A program made the position numbers and the translations under genes. From Jeotgalibacillus terrae (lineage in GTDB: Bacteria; Bacillota; Bacilli; Bacillales; Jeotgalibacillaceae), in the NCBI RefSeq assembly GCF_016908195.1, contig NZ_JAFBDK010000013.1, forward strand, positions 32,765-96,764: DNA of 64,000 nt, read 5' to 3'. How positions within the stretch are numbered: the first letter of the stretch is position 1; the number at the start of each line of letters is the position of its first letter. This document shows, one piece after another, positions 16,889 through 26,007 of this stretch. A model generated the notes under the pieces. The model saw nothing but the letters and a program-made list of their open reading frames with translations, was not told the DNA's origin and did no database searches.

Positions 16889-17451
16889 TGTCCGGCACTC
16901 CGTTCTAAAATACGATTGATTTCGTGATCAAGCCTCTTATTGAACATTAACTGCCCTTCCTGGTTGACTCTCAGCCTGATATCCTCATTTTTCAACATTT
17001 GAGGCACTGAAGGACCAAACATGCGGTCAATAGGTAACCTTTTCTTCCCTTGTCGCCTGAACACTTTGTTACCGTTGATATCAGCTACAAATGCACCAAG
17101 AAGAGTCTTTTTCCCACCCTTTTTAACGCCTACTCTGATAGGCGCTTTACGTTTTGGCGAAGGATTCTTAGGCGTCACTTTAAACCGATCCAACGGAATC
17201 AGGTTGCCGCGGCTACTAACGATGGCATTCATGTTAGTTCTTGATGCACGTGTTTTTGACAGCGTTTCTTTAATGTCACCCGCTTTGATATTGTATTCTT
17301 GGCGTATTTCCTTTGAAATATTGGTTGCTACTGTATTCATGGCACGATTTAATGCAGCTGATATCGCATTGGGTGCTTTCTTTTTCAAATCACCAAGCAT
17401 ATGCTCCGCGTAATCAAGTGTATTTTGATCAATACTGACTGTTGGTCTCAT
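16885..17451 (-). CDS. Minor tail protein Z-like (GPZ family)
   Basis: The 188-residue basic protein matches the lambda Z / GPZ pattern: A-I-S-A-A-L-N-R-A-M-N-T-V-A-T, K-A-G-D-I-K-E-T-L, then P-L-D-R-F and R-V-G-V-K-K-G. It lies after the capsid-connector genes and before the tail terminator-like gene, as in lambda-type connectors. It acts in head-tail joining or tail completion. Confidence 0.75.
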   Translation of the reverse strand: MRPTVSIDQNTLDYAEHMLGDLKKKAPNAISAALNRAMNTVATNISKEIRQEYNIKAGDIKETLSKTRASRTNMNAIVSSRGNLIPLDRFKVTPKNPSPKRKAPIRVGVKKGGKKTLLGAFVADINGNKVFRRQGKKRLPIDRMFGPSVPQMLKNEDIRLRVNQEGQLMFNKRLDHEINRILERSAGQ

Positions 17452-17771
17452 GATCCATATCCCACCAATACAATTCGATAGACGCCATCACTCTCACTGA
17501 TGTCTGTGACATAGTAAGGCCTATTGCCAACAGAGATTTGCATGTCTCGAAACGGCTTTTTACCATGGAAAGATACTACCGGCACATGAAAAAGAAGCTC
17601 ACCTCTAGTAAGCTCCTCTTCATACGCCTTTATATTGTATTTTTCCAGCTCATGGTCATCTTTAATGATTAGCATCGGCTCTCCATTAATGATGGCCGTT
17701 TCAGCAAATTCAGCCTCATTGAAGAACGTCTCCAATATATCTGACTCTAATGCTGCCTTGAAGTTACTCAT
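17448..17771 (-). CDS. Head-tail joining protein (lambda FII / Phage_attach-like), putative
   Basis: The 107-residue protein starts at the ATG at 17771, overlapping the previous stop by eight bases; the frame is open to 17840 but the extra part reads across the neighbour. Content such as M-S-N-F-K-A-A-L-E-S-D-I-L-E-T-F-F-N-E-A-E-F-A-E-T-A and the late R-P-Y-Y-V-T-D-I fit small head-tail connectors (gpFII-like), and the gene order capsid, small acidic protein, FII, Z agrees. Confidence 0.65.
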   Translation of the reverse strand: MSNFKAALESDILETFFNEAEFAETAIINGEPMLIIKDDHELEKYNIKAYEEELTRGELLFHVPVVSFHGKKPFRDMQISVGNRPYYVTDISESDGVYRIVLVGYGS

Positions 17772-18120
17772 TGTCCTCATCTTCATCATCAAACTGAGAT
17801 AGTACGCCCTCTGTTTTATCAGATTCAAGTACCAGGTCAATCAGCTTTGCATGTGAGATGTTGCCAGCAAACTCAAGACCTGCATCTTTTGCTGCTGCTT
17901 TAAGTTCTGCGTACTCAATCCCATCGAATGAAGATTGATCAAAATCGTTCGGCGGATCAGGCTCACCTAAATTTAATTTAAATTCGCCATCAGCTGCAGC
18001 TACCTTTAATTGAATCAGACGCTCAGCATCTTTTTCATCAATATCGGTAATTGTATCGCCTTGAACATACGTTTTACCGTTATGTCGGACAGTTTCATTT
18101 TCATTTACTTTAACAGACAT
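17764..18120 (-). CDS. Small acidic connector-region protein with HeH-like C-terminus
   Basis: The 118-residue protein has an N-terminal beta part (V-R-H-N-G-K-T-Y-V-Q-G-D-T-I) and a helix-extended-loop-helix-like segment (E-Y-A-E-L-K-A-A-A-K-D-A-G-L-E-F-A, then A-K-L-I-D-L-V-L) before an acidic tail (D-D-E-D-E-D-N-E). The ATG at 18120 is preceded by GGGTGA. This kind of gene (FI-like) often follows the capsid gene in lambda-type heads; its exact role is uncertain. Confidence 0.65.
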   Translation of the reverse strand: MSVKVNENETVRHNGKTYVQGDTITDIDEKDAERLIQLKVAAADGEFKLNLGEPDPPNDFDQSSFDGIEYAELKAAAKDAGLEFAGNISHAKLIDLVLESDKTEGVLSQFDDEDEDNE

Positions 18121-18140
18121 GATCACTCACCCTTTCTGTT

Positions 18141-19178
18141 TTATAGTACTTTTGCGACATACCATGCATCTACTTCAGTAGGTACCGGCAGTGGCTTGGA
18201 GTGCATCTGAAGGAATCGTGCTGCAGGATCCTTTTGAATCCAAGAGTCAGGTACACGCTCACCTTCATAAGTCGTGAAATTCTCTGTGCTGTGATCTGCC
18301 AGAGTGACCGCACCGTAAAGCATCTGTGATTTAGTACGTGATGAAAGAACAGCAAGTGTGCCCTCAGGAATCATAGGCTTTTCTTCCTCTGTTTCCTCGT
18401 CAAAATACCATTCGTCATAAGTGTAAAGTTCAAGACCAAGCGCAGCGATCGTCCCGATATACGTCACCCCATTCGCAAGCTTCTGAGGTTCGATGTTACC
18501 CATAGTAATGCGTCGATTTTCAAGCATTTTTTGAACTTTAGGATGAGAAACAAATGCCGCTCCAACATCAGAAGACATGATCACTCTATCCGCAGTTACA
18601 CCCGAATTTTTAATGACTGCAAGACGATAGCGTTCAAGGTCTCCATAAGGGTCACTATTTGTTCCATCGCTCCAAAGATCAGTACCGGACAAAGTCTCCT
18701 TATTTGTGAAGCCGTAGTCCATTACAGCATCTACACCTTCACCAATAATTTCTACTTTTCCAGTAAAGATTACTTGTGCAGCCATCCACTCTTCACGACG
18801 TGTAATAGCTTCATCCAGAAAAATTAGATCTTCTGCAAGCATCTCAAGTGCTCTGGCTTCAGGTGTACGTGTACTGTACACGCCTTCCCCGAATGCACGT
18901 TTGTTAATGTCATGCGCTGTGATTGGACGCATTGGTTTGATCGTTGCAGGAGTAAATGTTTTCATTGTTGTCCCGCTCCGCTCCATTACCTTACCTGCAA
19001 TAAGTGGCGATACGAAAGGAGCCATTTTTCTGCGACCTTTACGATATTCGACATCCACGTGTTCCGTTACAAATGTTTTCGGAGTACCGAAGAACATATC
19101 TCTCAGAAAAGTGTGCGCAGGTTTTAGATTAGATACTGCTTCTAACATGAAGCGTGTCGAGTGTACATTAATTGCCAT
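18141..19178 (-). CDS. Major capsid protein (lambda gpE-like, Phage_cap_E)
   Basis: The 345-residue protein starts M-A-I-N-V-H-S-T-R-F-M-L-E-A-V and contains F-V-T-E-H-V-D-V-E-Y-R-K-G, A-P-F-V-S-P and T-A-H-D-I-N-K-R, the signature of the HK97-fold gpE family. Its length matches lambda gpE (341 residues). It follows the decoration protein gene in the lambda order D, E. Confidence 0.95.
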   Translation of the reverse strand: MAINVHSTRFMLEAVSNLKPAHTFLRDMFFGTPKTFVTEHVDVEYRKGRRKMAPFVSPLIAGKVMERSGTTMKTFTPATIKPMRPITAHDINKRAFGEGVYSTRTPEARALEMLAEDLIFLDEAITRREEWMAAQVIFTGKVEIIGEGVDAVMDYGFTNKETLSGTDLWSDGTNSDPYGDLERYRLAVIKNSGVTADRVIMSSDVGAAFVSHPKVQKMLENRRITMGNIEPQKLANGVTYIGTIAALGLELYTYDEWYFDEETEEEKPMIPEGTLAVLSSRTKSQMLYGAVTLADHSTENFTTYEGERVPDSWIQKDPAARFLQMHSKPLPVPTEVDAWYVAKVL

Positions 19179-19192
19179 GATTAAGTTCCTCC

Positions 19193-19567
19193 TTAGGCTT
19201 TAACAACATCTTTTAAGAAGATGCCGATTTCGCGTAGTTTAGGTTTGTGAGTTTCGAATGTATCAGTGCCTCCAAAGATTAGTACGGTCTGATTAAATTC
19301 ACCTGTCAGGTAAACTGGGGCCGGCAGAGATTCGTCTGTGGCATCAACATCTTTGGCAAGGATAGCGTATGGTACTTGTGAGCCGTCTGTGGCAACAGAA
19401 TCAACAGCCTTTGCTAAGCCTGTATCATCAACCCCTAATACTGTTCCGCGCAAATAAACAGCTCCTGCTTCTAACTCCACAGAATCAGTAACGATAGGCG
19501 ATACTCCGCCTCCAAGTAAATTGTCATATTCGAATGAATCAACATTTTGCACAAATTGTTCTGGCAT
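19193..19567 (-). CDS. Head decoration protein (lambda gpD-like, HDPD)
   Basis: The 124-residue protein has G-A-V-Y-L-R-G-T-V-L-G-V and A-I-L-A-K-D-V-D-A-T-D, typical of gpD trimers that cement the expanded capsid. It lies between protease and capsid genes as in lambda. Confidence 0.9.
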   Translation of the reverse strand: MPEQFVQNVDSFEYDNLLGGGVSPIVTDSVELEAGAVYLRGTVLGVDDTGLAKAVDSVATDGSQVPYAILAKDVDATDESLPAPVYLTGEFNQTVLIFGGTDTFETHKPKLREIGIFLKDVVKA

Positions 19568-19569
19568 GA

Positions 19570-20751
19570 TTATTTACCTCCTCTTTTTTTGTTCATGATT
19601 TCAGCAAGATTAGTTGCTTTGGTTTTTCTTTCTTCGTCTTCAGAGAGACTTCCATTGTTTTGAGGTGTTGAATCGCCTGGTACTTCGTTTGCCTGTGTTG
19701 CATCCTCTTCTCTATTTTGCAGGTATGTCGCACCTGCAGCGTTTTGAACCTTCAGAATCTCAATAGAAAGATCGCCGGCAGAGTTTTTCGTTTCATACTT
19801 TGTTTTGTTTACAAGATCTTCATGACCCTTAAATGGCAGCTCATCAATCGCCTTCATACGGGAGTTTTCTGATGCAGCCCCCGCATTAAAGGCTTCTTTA
19901 TAAAGATCTGGGTACTGGTTTTTCAGTTCGTCTAATGATTTCAAAGATGGTTCCTCCTTCTCCGAATTTTTGTTTTCGACCGCCAGATTGTCTTGTAGTT
20001 GTTTTTGAAATTGTGCATTATTTACTTCTGTAATATCAGGCTTTGTGCTGTATTTAGAAAGATTATGTTCAATACCGTTAACAACAAGGTTTTTACCACT
20101 TGCTGATGCAACGATTTGAATTTCATCATTCAATGAATCTGCAAATCCAGTTTCAACAGCCTCCTGCCCGGTCATCCAGGTCTCTTCATCCATCATTGCT
20201 GACAGAACTTCATAAGAGTGTCCTGTCTTGTCCATATAGGCAGCAATAATACTGTCTTTCACCTTGTTTAGCATATCGATAGACTTCTCAAGATCAGACA
20301 CTTCCCCAAAAGCAAGGACTGCAGGGTTATGAATCATCACCTGTGAACTCCTTGAGGCGTAAATATGATCTCCAGCCATCGCTATGAAAGATGAAATTGA
20401 AGCAGCAATGCCATCAATATAAACATTTATTGTCGCAGGATGTGCTTTCAACTGAGCATAAATGGCTTGACCTGCATATACACTGCCCCCTGCGCTGTTG
20501 ATACGAATATCGATATCAGAGACATTCCCTAAATCACGTAAATCTTGAGCAAAAGTAAATGCAGTTACGTCATTTTCGAGATATCTGTATTCTTCGATAT
20601 CTCCATAGATTAAAATTTCACCTTTGGCGTTCGTGATATTACGAACTTCCCATGACTTAATGTTATTCGGTGTCTCTGTCGTCTTCTGAGTCGTCTTCGT
20701 CGGTTTGCCCGACATTCTGAGACTGCTCAGTATCTCCTGTAGCTTTGACAT
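19570..20751 (-). CDS. ClpP-like (S14) head maturation protease
   Basis: Residues 30-215 form the ClpP-fold: I-L-I-Y-G-D-I, I-D-I-R-I-N-S-A-G-G-S-V-Y-A-G-Q, the nucleophile region D-G-I-A-A-S-I-S-S-F, and Q-V-M-I-H-N-P with the catalytic His. The C-terminal third is charged and helical and may act as scaffold, as in lambda gpC/Nu3. It overlaps the portal gene by 89 bases, and its start lies within the portal reading frame. Confidence 0.93.
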   Translation of the reverse strand: MSKLQEILSSLRMSGKPTKTTQKTTETPNNIKSWEVRNITNAKGEILIYGDIEEYRYLENDVTAFTFAQDLRDLGNVSDIDIRINSAGGSVYAGQAIYAQLKAHPATINVYIDGIAASISSFIAMAGDHIYASRSSQVMIHNPAVLAFGEVSDLEKSIDMLNKVKDSIIAAYMDKTGHSYEVLSAMMDEETWMTGQEAVETGFADSLNDEIQIVASASGKNLVVNGIEHNLSKYSTKPDITEVNNAQFQKQLQDNLAVENKNSEKEEPSLKSLDELKNQYPDLYKEAFNAGAASENSRMKAIDELPFKGHEDLVNKTKYETKNSAGDLSIEILKVQNAAGATYLQNREEDATQANEVPGDSTPQNNGSLSEDEERKTKATNLAEIMNKKRGGK

Positions 20752-22246
20752 TTTGCTTTAAGCCCCCTTTCTCCATTAATTGTTCTTCAACCACCCGCAA
20801 TGGGTAATTAGTGAAGAAATCTCCACCAGTAAGCTCTACTGTTTCCCTTGCACGTGTGCTGAAGCCATTTTCAACACGTTTCTGAGCTGCGTCCACCTCC
20901 TTCAACGGGTCAAGCTGACCTTGTGATGGACCATTCCACTCAGCACCGCAATATGCTTTTTTTATCAGTGGGTCACTGAAAAATCCAGGAGCGCTAATAC
21001 GTCCTTTAGCAACTAACTCTGAAAGAAATTCTTCATAGATCGGCTGACAGAAATCAGAAGCTAGCCATGAGCGTCTCATGCGATACATTTTCCAAGCTTC
21101 AAGCAAAGCACCACGACTGGCACTATATGAAGCTGTGAAATGTTTAAGTAATACTTCATATGGTATTTCTAATGCCGCTCCGATTTGACGACAAATTGAT
21201 GTGACAAAACCATCAAATGCTGTGTTCGGTCGAGTAGGATTGCTCGTATCAATTGATTCGTTTTCCCCCAGGGCAACCACTGCTCCATTACCTAATTCAT
21301 AGTTACCTTCTGATATACCGTCTTCATCATATTCATCATCGTCATTTATTCCAAAAGGAGAGACATTGTCAGGTGTAGTTGTTTTAATAAATACCGTGTA
21401 CATACCTGAAACTACTGCAGCCATCAGTTCAGCTTCTGTATACCTTGCCAATTGTTTTAGTGATTCAATAACCGGCGCAAGAATCGGCACTCCTCTTCGC
21501 TGTTCAGGTCTCTCCGTCTCCATCAAATGCAAAATATTAGGACGACCTGTTTTAGAACCGAACTTTTCTATTCGTGTCCATTTATTAATAAGCGCTCCGC
21601 TTGCCGGGTGTTTATCAGCGACATGATAAGCAACGACTTCTCCGTATTCGCCAATCTCAACGCCGTTAATAATTTTGTCGTTTTTGTTTAACAAGTCGCT
21701 TCTTGGAGAACATACCCGGTCCGCTTCAATGACCTGCACTCTTAAATCAACCGTCATACCTTCACGCGGAATAACTGGAAGTAGAGAGAAGGCGTCTCCC
21801 GATTGAAGCCAGGCCATAAAAGCAAGCTGCTGTAATTGATAGAAATTATTCATCCGTTGAGCATCGCAGTGTACACCATCCGCCCACAAAGAAAACTCCC
21901 GCTCCACTTGGGTTTCCCATTTATCAGCATCTTCAAGTTTCCACCCTAAAAATTCATAATCCACTCTGGAGTTCAATTTCAGCCCTGTTCCAACTACACT
22001 CGTTCGAATAGACTTCAATGCGCCAGTCGCTAAAGGTGCCCCCATATATAAATCCCTTGAACGCTCTCTTAACTTCGGAATATTGTGTTCAACATCATCA
22101 ATAACCGAACCGATCCTGCTCGCCCAGCCGGCCATGCTATTTTTTTGGGATGCACCATGAAATCCATATCCTTGATTTAATACTCTGGCAGACCTTCGTG
22201 ATCTAATTGACTTCCTCACTCGGTTTCGCTGTGAATTTCCTCGCAA
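20663..22246 (-). CDS. Portal protein (lambda gpB family), TTG start
   Basis: The 527-residue protein shows the lambda portal pattern: Y-M-G-A-P-L-A-T-G-A-L-K-S, W-L-Q-S-G-D-A-F-S-L-L-P, R-P-E-Q-R-R-G-V-P-I-L-A-P and Y-S-A-S-R-G-A-L-L-E-A-W. The only sensible start is TTG at 22246, with GGAGGTGA six bases upstream; a nearby ATG is in another frame. The last 30 residues, acidic and disordered, overlap the protease gene. Confidence 0.93.
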   Translation of the reverse strand: MRGNSQRNRVRKSIRSRRSARVLNQGYGFHGASQKNSMAGWASRIGSVIDDVEHNIPKLRERSRDLYMGAPLATGALKSIRTSVVGTGLKLNSRVDYEFLGWKLEDADKWETQVEREFSLWADGVHCDAQRMNNFYQLQQLAFMAWLQSGDAFSLLPVIPREGMTVDLRVQVIEADRVCSPRSDLLNKNDKIINGVEIGEYGEVVAYHVADKHPASGALINKWTRIEKFGSKTGRPNILHLMETERPEQRRGVPILAPVIESLKQLARYTEAELMAAVVSGMYTVFIKTTTPDNVSPFGINDDDEYDEDGISEGNYELGNGAVVALGENESIDTSNPTRPNTAFDGFVTSICRQIGAALEIPYEVLLKHFTASYSASRGALLEAWKMYRMRRSWLASDFCQPIYEEFLSELVAKGRISAPGFFSDPLIKKAYCGAEWNGPSQGQLDPLKEVDAAQKRVENGFSTRARETVELTGGDFFTNYPLRVVEEQLMEKGGLKQNVKATGDTEQSQNVGQTDEDDSEDDRDTE

Positions 22247-22261
22247 TCATTCTCACCTCCC

Positions 22262-22489
22262 TTAAATATCACGCGGAATGATTCTTCTGACACGACTTCT
22301 TCCACGTGATTTCATCCGCGCAATGCGATTTTCCCAGTATTCAATCTGTTTTCTAATCTCCGGAAGGTTCACACGGGTCAGTGTGCGCCCTGCGATCGTG
22401 TATGATTGTCCTGTTGAAACCTTTAATTCTGCATCATACCAAGCTTCAAGATGTGTTTTTGCTCTTTCAATACTCATTTCTCCGGTCAT
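22262..22489 (-). CDS. gpW-like / DUF6148 head-tail connector protein
   Basis: The 75-residue protein has H-L-E-A-W-Y-D-A-E-L-K-V-S-T-G-Q-S-Y and R-T-L-T-R-V-N-L-P-E-I, the pattern of DUF6148 proteins placed between terminase and portal in lambda-like head modules, the position of gpW. Confidence 0.88.
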   Translation of the reverse strand: MTGEMSIERAKTHLEAWYDAELKVSTGQSYTIAGRTLTRVNLPEIRKQIEYWENRIARMKSRGRSRVRRIIPRDI

Positions 22490-22539
22490 TTTCAGTCCTC
22501 ATTCCATAAAAAATAACCCTACAAATGAGGGTTTTTAGG

Positions 22540-24366
22540 CTAATTCACCCCTTTTGAAAGGGTTCTGCGCCGTTTTTTCACTTTTTTCTTCTTTTTCGGC
22601 TCATTTTTAGCCTGTTCAGAGGCTTTTTCAGATTTATTAAGGTTAGGGTTCAATATTTCAATTGCAGCCGTGTTATACACCCTTAAATCGATTGGTTCGT
22701 TACGGTCCCTGACTTTTTTCCATACTTGATAAGCATTACCGGCTTTAAAGCGTGTAACAAGCCTCTCAGCAGTCAATCCTCTGTAATAGGCCTCGTTATA
22801 GCCTTGATTTGCTGTATTTTTAGGAAAATGACAGTAACCGGGCCCATGTTCCTCAATTTTCAGACGGGACATGGCTTTATTTTTCCCTTCATCTACACCC
22901 ACGTGTATTAGCAATGCTCGTTCACGTTTTGTACGAGTGTAATTACTGATGAGAGAAGTATATTGACCATTTCGTTCACCCTGCCCCTTGATAGCAAATA
23001 TCCTTCTGGACTCTCTCGGTGCAGTGAACCGGTAAACTTCTGATGTGAAGTGACCGCCGGAATCAATACAGGTGCATGCTATTCCTCGTTCATTGCCATC
23101 TCCGTCTAACCATTTTCGAGCAAGATACTCGTCAAGTTCGTTCCATACTTCAGGTAATTTCAAATCACCATAGATACGGTGATATTCAATCCCCCAAGAT
23201 TCTTTACCAAATCCCCAACCCATTACTTCAATTTCAAAACGATCGTCCTGCACATCGACAGCTGCAGTTAAATATTTAACGCCGTCAGGTACCGGTGCTG
23301 CATACCCTTCCGCTCTAGCCATCAGTTCGTCCTCTTCAAGTTGGTCACCGGTTTCTTCCCATGTCTCACCTAATGAAGTATTCGTCCAAACCTTCAATGT
23401 CTCAGGTCCATTCTTTTTAGCATCTTTAAAATCCTGAATAATGTCTTTCCACTTTTTCCATGGACTTAACAACTCATTAAGGTGAAATCCTCTCACTGGT
23501 GCTTCCCCCTCTTCCGCTATCCACTTACCAGGCTGATCTTTCCATTCAAATTCATTGTGAAGAAACCCGCAGTGTTTGCATCTGTGGTTAACAGTCTCAA
23601 AATCAATCTGTTCCCACTTAAGAGGTTGGTACTCACCACATGAAGGGCAGGACAGATGATAGTATTCTTTTGTGCTGAGCTCGAATTCTTTTTCAATTCT
23701 TGAAACACCTTTTACAGTAGGCGTACTTACGAATATTTTCTTTGCATTATAGAAAGTAGTGGTCCGTTTTTCAGCTAATGAAAGTGGATCACCCTCAGTC
23801 CCGGCACTTACCGGAAACCGGTCAATCTCATCCGCTAATAATACTCTGATTGGACGAGAAGCCAGGCCGCTTGCTGCATTCGCACCTACTAATGCAATGT
23901 ATCCGCCTGGATATGATTTATTTAAAGTGGTGTTCCCTGAATCACGCGATTTCACATCAGACACTTTGTTTCTAAGTACAGGCGTGTCTCTTAACATTGG
24001 AGCAATACGCTCTTTTGAAAAGTTTTTAGCAAGATCTAGTGTAGGCTGCAGAAGCATGATCGGTGCCGGGTCAAGATCGATATGATAACCAAGCGTGTTT
24101 AAAATGATCTCCGTTTTTCCAACCTGAGCACTGGCCATCACCACCACTTTTTTCAGTTCCGGATCCGTAAAGGCGTCCATGATTTCTTTTTGATATGGTG
24201 CTCGTTCTGTTCTCCATTGACCTGGTTCAGCTGATGACTCGCTGGAAAGCTTTCTGAATGCGTCCGCCCATTCTGATACCGTTAAGTCCGGCGGAGGTGC
24301 AAGGATATCTTTGCGAAGATTGATAAATAGTTTTTCACTATTCGTCTGTTTTCGCCTTTCTGCCAT
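22540..24366 (-). CDS. Terminase large subunit (lambda gpA family)
   Basis: The 608-residue protein has a Walker A variant S-A-Q-V-G-K-T-E near residue 80, Walker B L-L-A-D-E-I-D-R-F near 178, a zinc-like C-P-S-C-G...C-K-H-C-G pair (about 260-285), and nuclease-domain features such as A-V-D-V-Q-D-D-R-F-E-I-E-V-M-G-W-G. This is the GpA type that cuts at cos sites. It overlaps the small subunit by 29 bases. The basic C-terminal tail (K-K-K-K-V-K-K-R-R) is usual. Confidence 0.96.
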   Translation of the reverse strand: MAERRKQTNSEKLFINLRKDILAPPPDLTVSEWADAFRKLSSESSAEPGQWRTERAPYQKEIMDAFTDPELKKVVVMASAQVGKTEIILNTLGYHIDLDPAPIMLLQPTLDLAKNFSKERIAPMLRDTPVLRNKVSDVKSRDSGNTTLNKSYPGGYIALVGANAASGLASRPIRVLLADEIDRFPVSAGTEGDPLSLAEKRTTTFYNAKKIFVSTPTVKGVSRIEKEFELSTKEYYHLSCPSCGEYQPLKWEQIDFETVNHRCKHCGFLHNEFEWKDQPGKWIAEEGEAPVRGFHLNELLSPWKKWKDIIQDFKDAKKNGPETLKVWTNTSLGETWEETGDQLEEDELMARAEGYAAPVPDGVKYLTAAVDVQDDRFEIEVMGWGFGKESWGIEYHRIYGDLKLPEVWNELDEYLARKWLDGDGNERGIACTCIDSGGHFTSEVYRFTAPRESRRIFAIKGQGERNGQYTSLISNYTRTKRERALLIHVGVDEGKNKAMSRLKIEEHGPGYCHFPKNTANQGYNEAYYRGLTAERLVTRFKAGNAYQVWKKVRDRNEPIDLRVYNTAAIEILNPNLNKSEKASEQAKNEPKKKKKVKKRRRTLSKGVN

Positions 24367-24949
24367 GAGGCTCTATCCTTTCTTCCTCATCATCAGCGTA
24401 AATATCCAGCTCTTCATCTTCGTCTTCGTCATCACCTAAATAAATCTTATCTTTTGAAGTATCAAAAAAAGCATATGGATCATACTCCGAGAGTTCATCC
24501 AAAGCTTCATATACAGCTTTCTTTAATGTGTCTTGGATAGGTAGGATTTCAGTTTTACCTACAATCATTGGTGCAGTTTTTGAAGGAATACTCAGCAACC
24601 TCGCTTTAAATGCAGCTAACTGATCACCCATTAAGCGTTTAACATCTGCTCCCCGGTGCAACTCACCCTCCATGATCTTGTATTCAAGTTCCGTTTTCTT
24701 TCGACGGGCCCGGGTCCAAAGAGCTTCTTCTTTCCCTTTGTCGAGCTCATCTTCATTCAGAACGTTATTTATTTTGTAATCAATATAGGCAGCAATCGAA
24801 GCAGGGACATCATACTTTCCGTGCTCTACCCTCACCAGCGCATCCTCTTTAACGAGTTGACGAATTCGCGATTGTGATAATCCTAGAATTATCGAAATAT
24901 CAGCTGCACTAACGATCATTTCTATTTGGTTAGAATTCTTTGCTGGCAA
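24338..24949 (-). CDS. Terminase small subunit (Nu1-like winged HTH)
   Basis: The N-terminal domain V-S-A-A-D-I-S-I-I-L-G-L-S-Q-S-R-I-R-Q-L followed by G-K-Y-D-V-P-A-S-I-A-A-Y is the Nu1/MerR-like wHTH that binds cos DNA. A charged helical middle and a very acidic C-terminus (D-D-E-D-E-D-E-E) follow. The TTG at 24949 is taken as start because AAGGTGGGTGG lies upstream; the first ATG (24919) has no ribosome site. About 203 residues. Sits directly before the large subunit. Confidence 0.88.
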   Translation of the reverse strand: MPAKNSNQIEMIVSAADISIILGLSQSRIRQLVKEDALVRVEHGKYDVPASIAAYIDYKINNVLNEDELDKGKEEALWTRARRKKTELEYKIMEGELHRGADVKRLMGDQLAAFKARLLSIPSKTAPMIVGKTEILPIQDTLKKAVYEALDELSEYDPYAFFDTSKDKIYLGDDEDEDEELDIYADDEEERIEPHGRKAKTDE

Positions 24950-25189
24950 GGGTTCCACCCACCTTCCGAAATTATTTCCCAAGCAAATGCAAACGCAAAC
25001 GTTAATGACCTTTTGGCGCAAAAAACTAGCGCGTTTTCGGGCTCGTACGCACCCGCACAAAAAATTTTTCTCTGAAAGGACCCGAGCGCTTGAAAATGAC
25101 GAGTCGATTCAAAGAAAAATTCTTTTTTGTCCTGAGATATGCTATTAAAATTATTTTTTACTCTTCACCCTTAGGTGGCACGCGTATGA
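24950..25189. other. Non-coding region before the terminase genes, candidate cos site
   Basis: This 240-bp gap has no open frame. It holds a short tandem hexamer (GCAAAT GCAAAC GCAAAC at about 24982-24999, reading CGTTTGCGTTTGC on the coding strand) and a GC-rich stretch around 25027-25070. In lambda-like phages with GpA/Nu1 terminases, the cos cutting and binding sites lie immediately upstream of the small subunit gene, so this is the expected place. The nick position cannot be seen from the sequence. Confidence 0.45.
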
Positions 25190-25705
25190 CTACCGTATGA
25201 CATCAACATTTTCCAATTCCTCAGAAAGCCTTCTCTGAAGCCGTTTGACCTTCCTCTTAGCTCGTATGATGTGCGTCTGAACAGTTGGCTTTGTTATATT
25301 CAATTCATCTGCGATCTCTGACATGCTGCACCCCTGCGCCATGTGTAACAAGTAGCACTCTCTTTCTCTAAAGGACATGTCCATTAGCAGATCAATAATA
25401 ATATCCCGCTCCCTCTTAGGGATGACTGCCTCTTCTACTTCTAAGTTCAATGACGGGAACAGTTCCATATCCAACAGAGCAGTGCGCTGGTAATTAGCCC
25501 TGCGGTCAATGCCTCGTCTGCTGTGTGGCCGTCTGCCCTTTCTCATCCATTGCAAAGAATACTCCATATCAGAGATCATGGTTGAGACAATGCGGTGTTC
25601 ATCTGCATTAGCTGGATTCTTCATATCTAACGACTCCCTATATTTAATTAGCTGATACTTACCTTTCGCATACTCTTCAATCATTTGTTCCACCCATGTC
25701 TGCAT
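25190..25705 (-). CDS. Xpf-like sigma-70 region 4 protein, probable late-gene activator
   Basis: The 171-residue protein ends with a sigma region 4 type HTH (M-S-F-R-E-R-E-C-Y-L-L-H-M-A-Q-G-C-S, S-E-I-A-D-E-L-N-I-T-K-P-T-V, I-I-R-A-K-R-K-V). PBSX Xpf, a positive control factor for late genes, has this design and lies between XtrA and the terminase genes, exactly the order here. Start at 25705 with GGGGG eight bases upstream. It likely directs RNA polymerase to the late operon starting near the terminase. Confidence 0.8.
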   Translation of the reverse strand: MQTWVEQMIEEYAKGKYQLIKYRESLDMKNPANADEHRIVSTMISDMEYSLQWMRKGRRPHSRRGIDRRANYQRTALLDMELFPSLNLEVEEAVIPKRERDIIIDLLMDMSFRERECYLLHMAQGCSMSEIADELNITKPTVQTHIIRAKRKVKRLQRRLSEELENVDVIR

Positions 25706-25718
25706 GCATGATGCCCCC

Positions 25719-25907
25719 TTATCGTTGTATGAATGCTCCCCCACGTTTTCTTACATAGGTCCGTCCTTTAGTGCCCATCAGCTCCTGCAGGTCACGTTCG
25801 CTCAGTTTCTCTTTAGGTTTCTTCTCAGGTTGGAGCGGCTGCCGCTTAACAGCAATTTGATTACTGGATGCCCAACTCATTAATTGATCTCTGAAGTTCT
25901 CATTCAC
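25719..25907 (-). CDS. Small phage protein of unknown function (GTG start)
   Basis: A 62-residue basic protein (N-E-N-F-R-D-Q-L-M-S-W-A-S-S-N-Q start; K-R-Q-P-L-Q-P-E-K-K-P-K middle) begins at GTG 25907 with GGGAGAG seven bases upstream. It is the first gene after the terminator at 25931-25981 and lies just upstream of the Xpf-like gene. Function unknown. Confidence 0.6.
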   Translation of the reverse strand: MNENFRDQLMSWASSNQIAVKRQPLQPEKKPKEKLSERDLQELMGTKGRTYVRKRGGAFIQR

Positions 25908-25930
25908 TGTTGTTCTCTCCCTTCTCAAAT

Positions 25931-25981
25931 AAAAAAGAGAACGCCAGTAAAGTGCATGCGCTCATGCAGCTTACTCAGCGT
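25931..25981 (-). terminator. Long-stem terminator at the end of the early operon
   Basis: ACGCcAGTAAaGtGCATG (25941-25958) pairs with CATGCaGcTTACTcaGCGT (25963-25981). On the minus strand a T6 run follows. It separates the early genes from the Xpf-like/late region, so it may be a regulatory terminator. Confidence 0.7.
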
Positions 25982-26007
25982 CCTCCGTTTTTCGGTCAGA
26001 CAATGTA

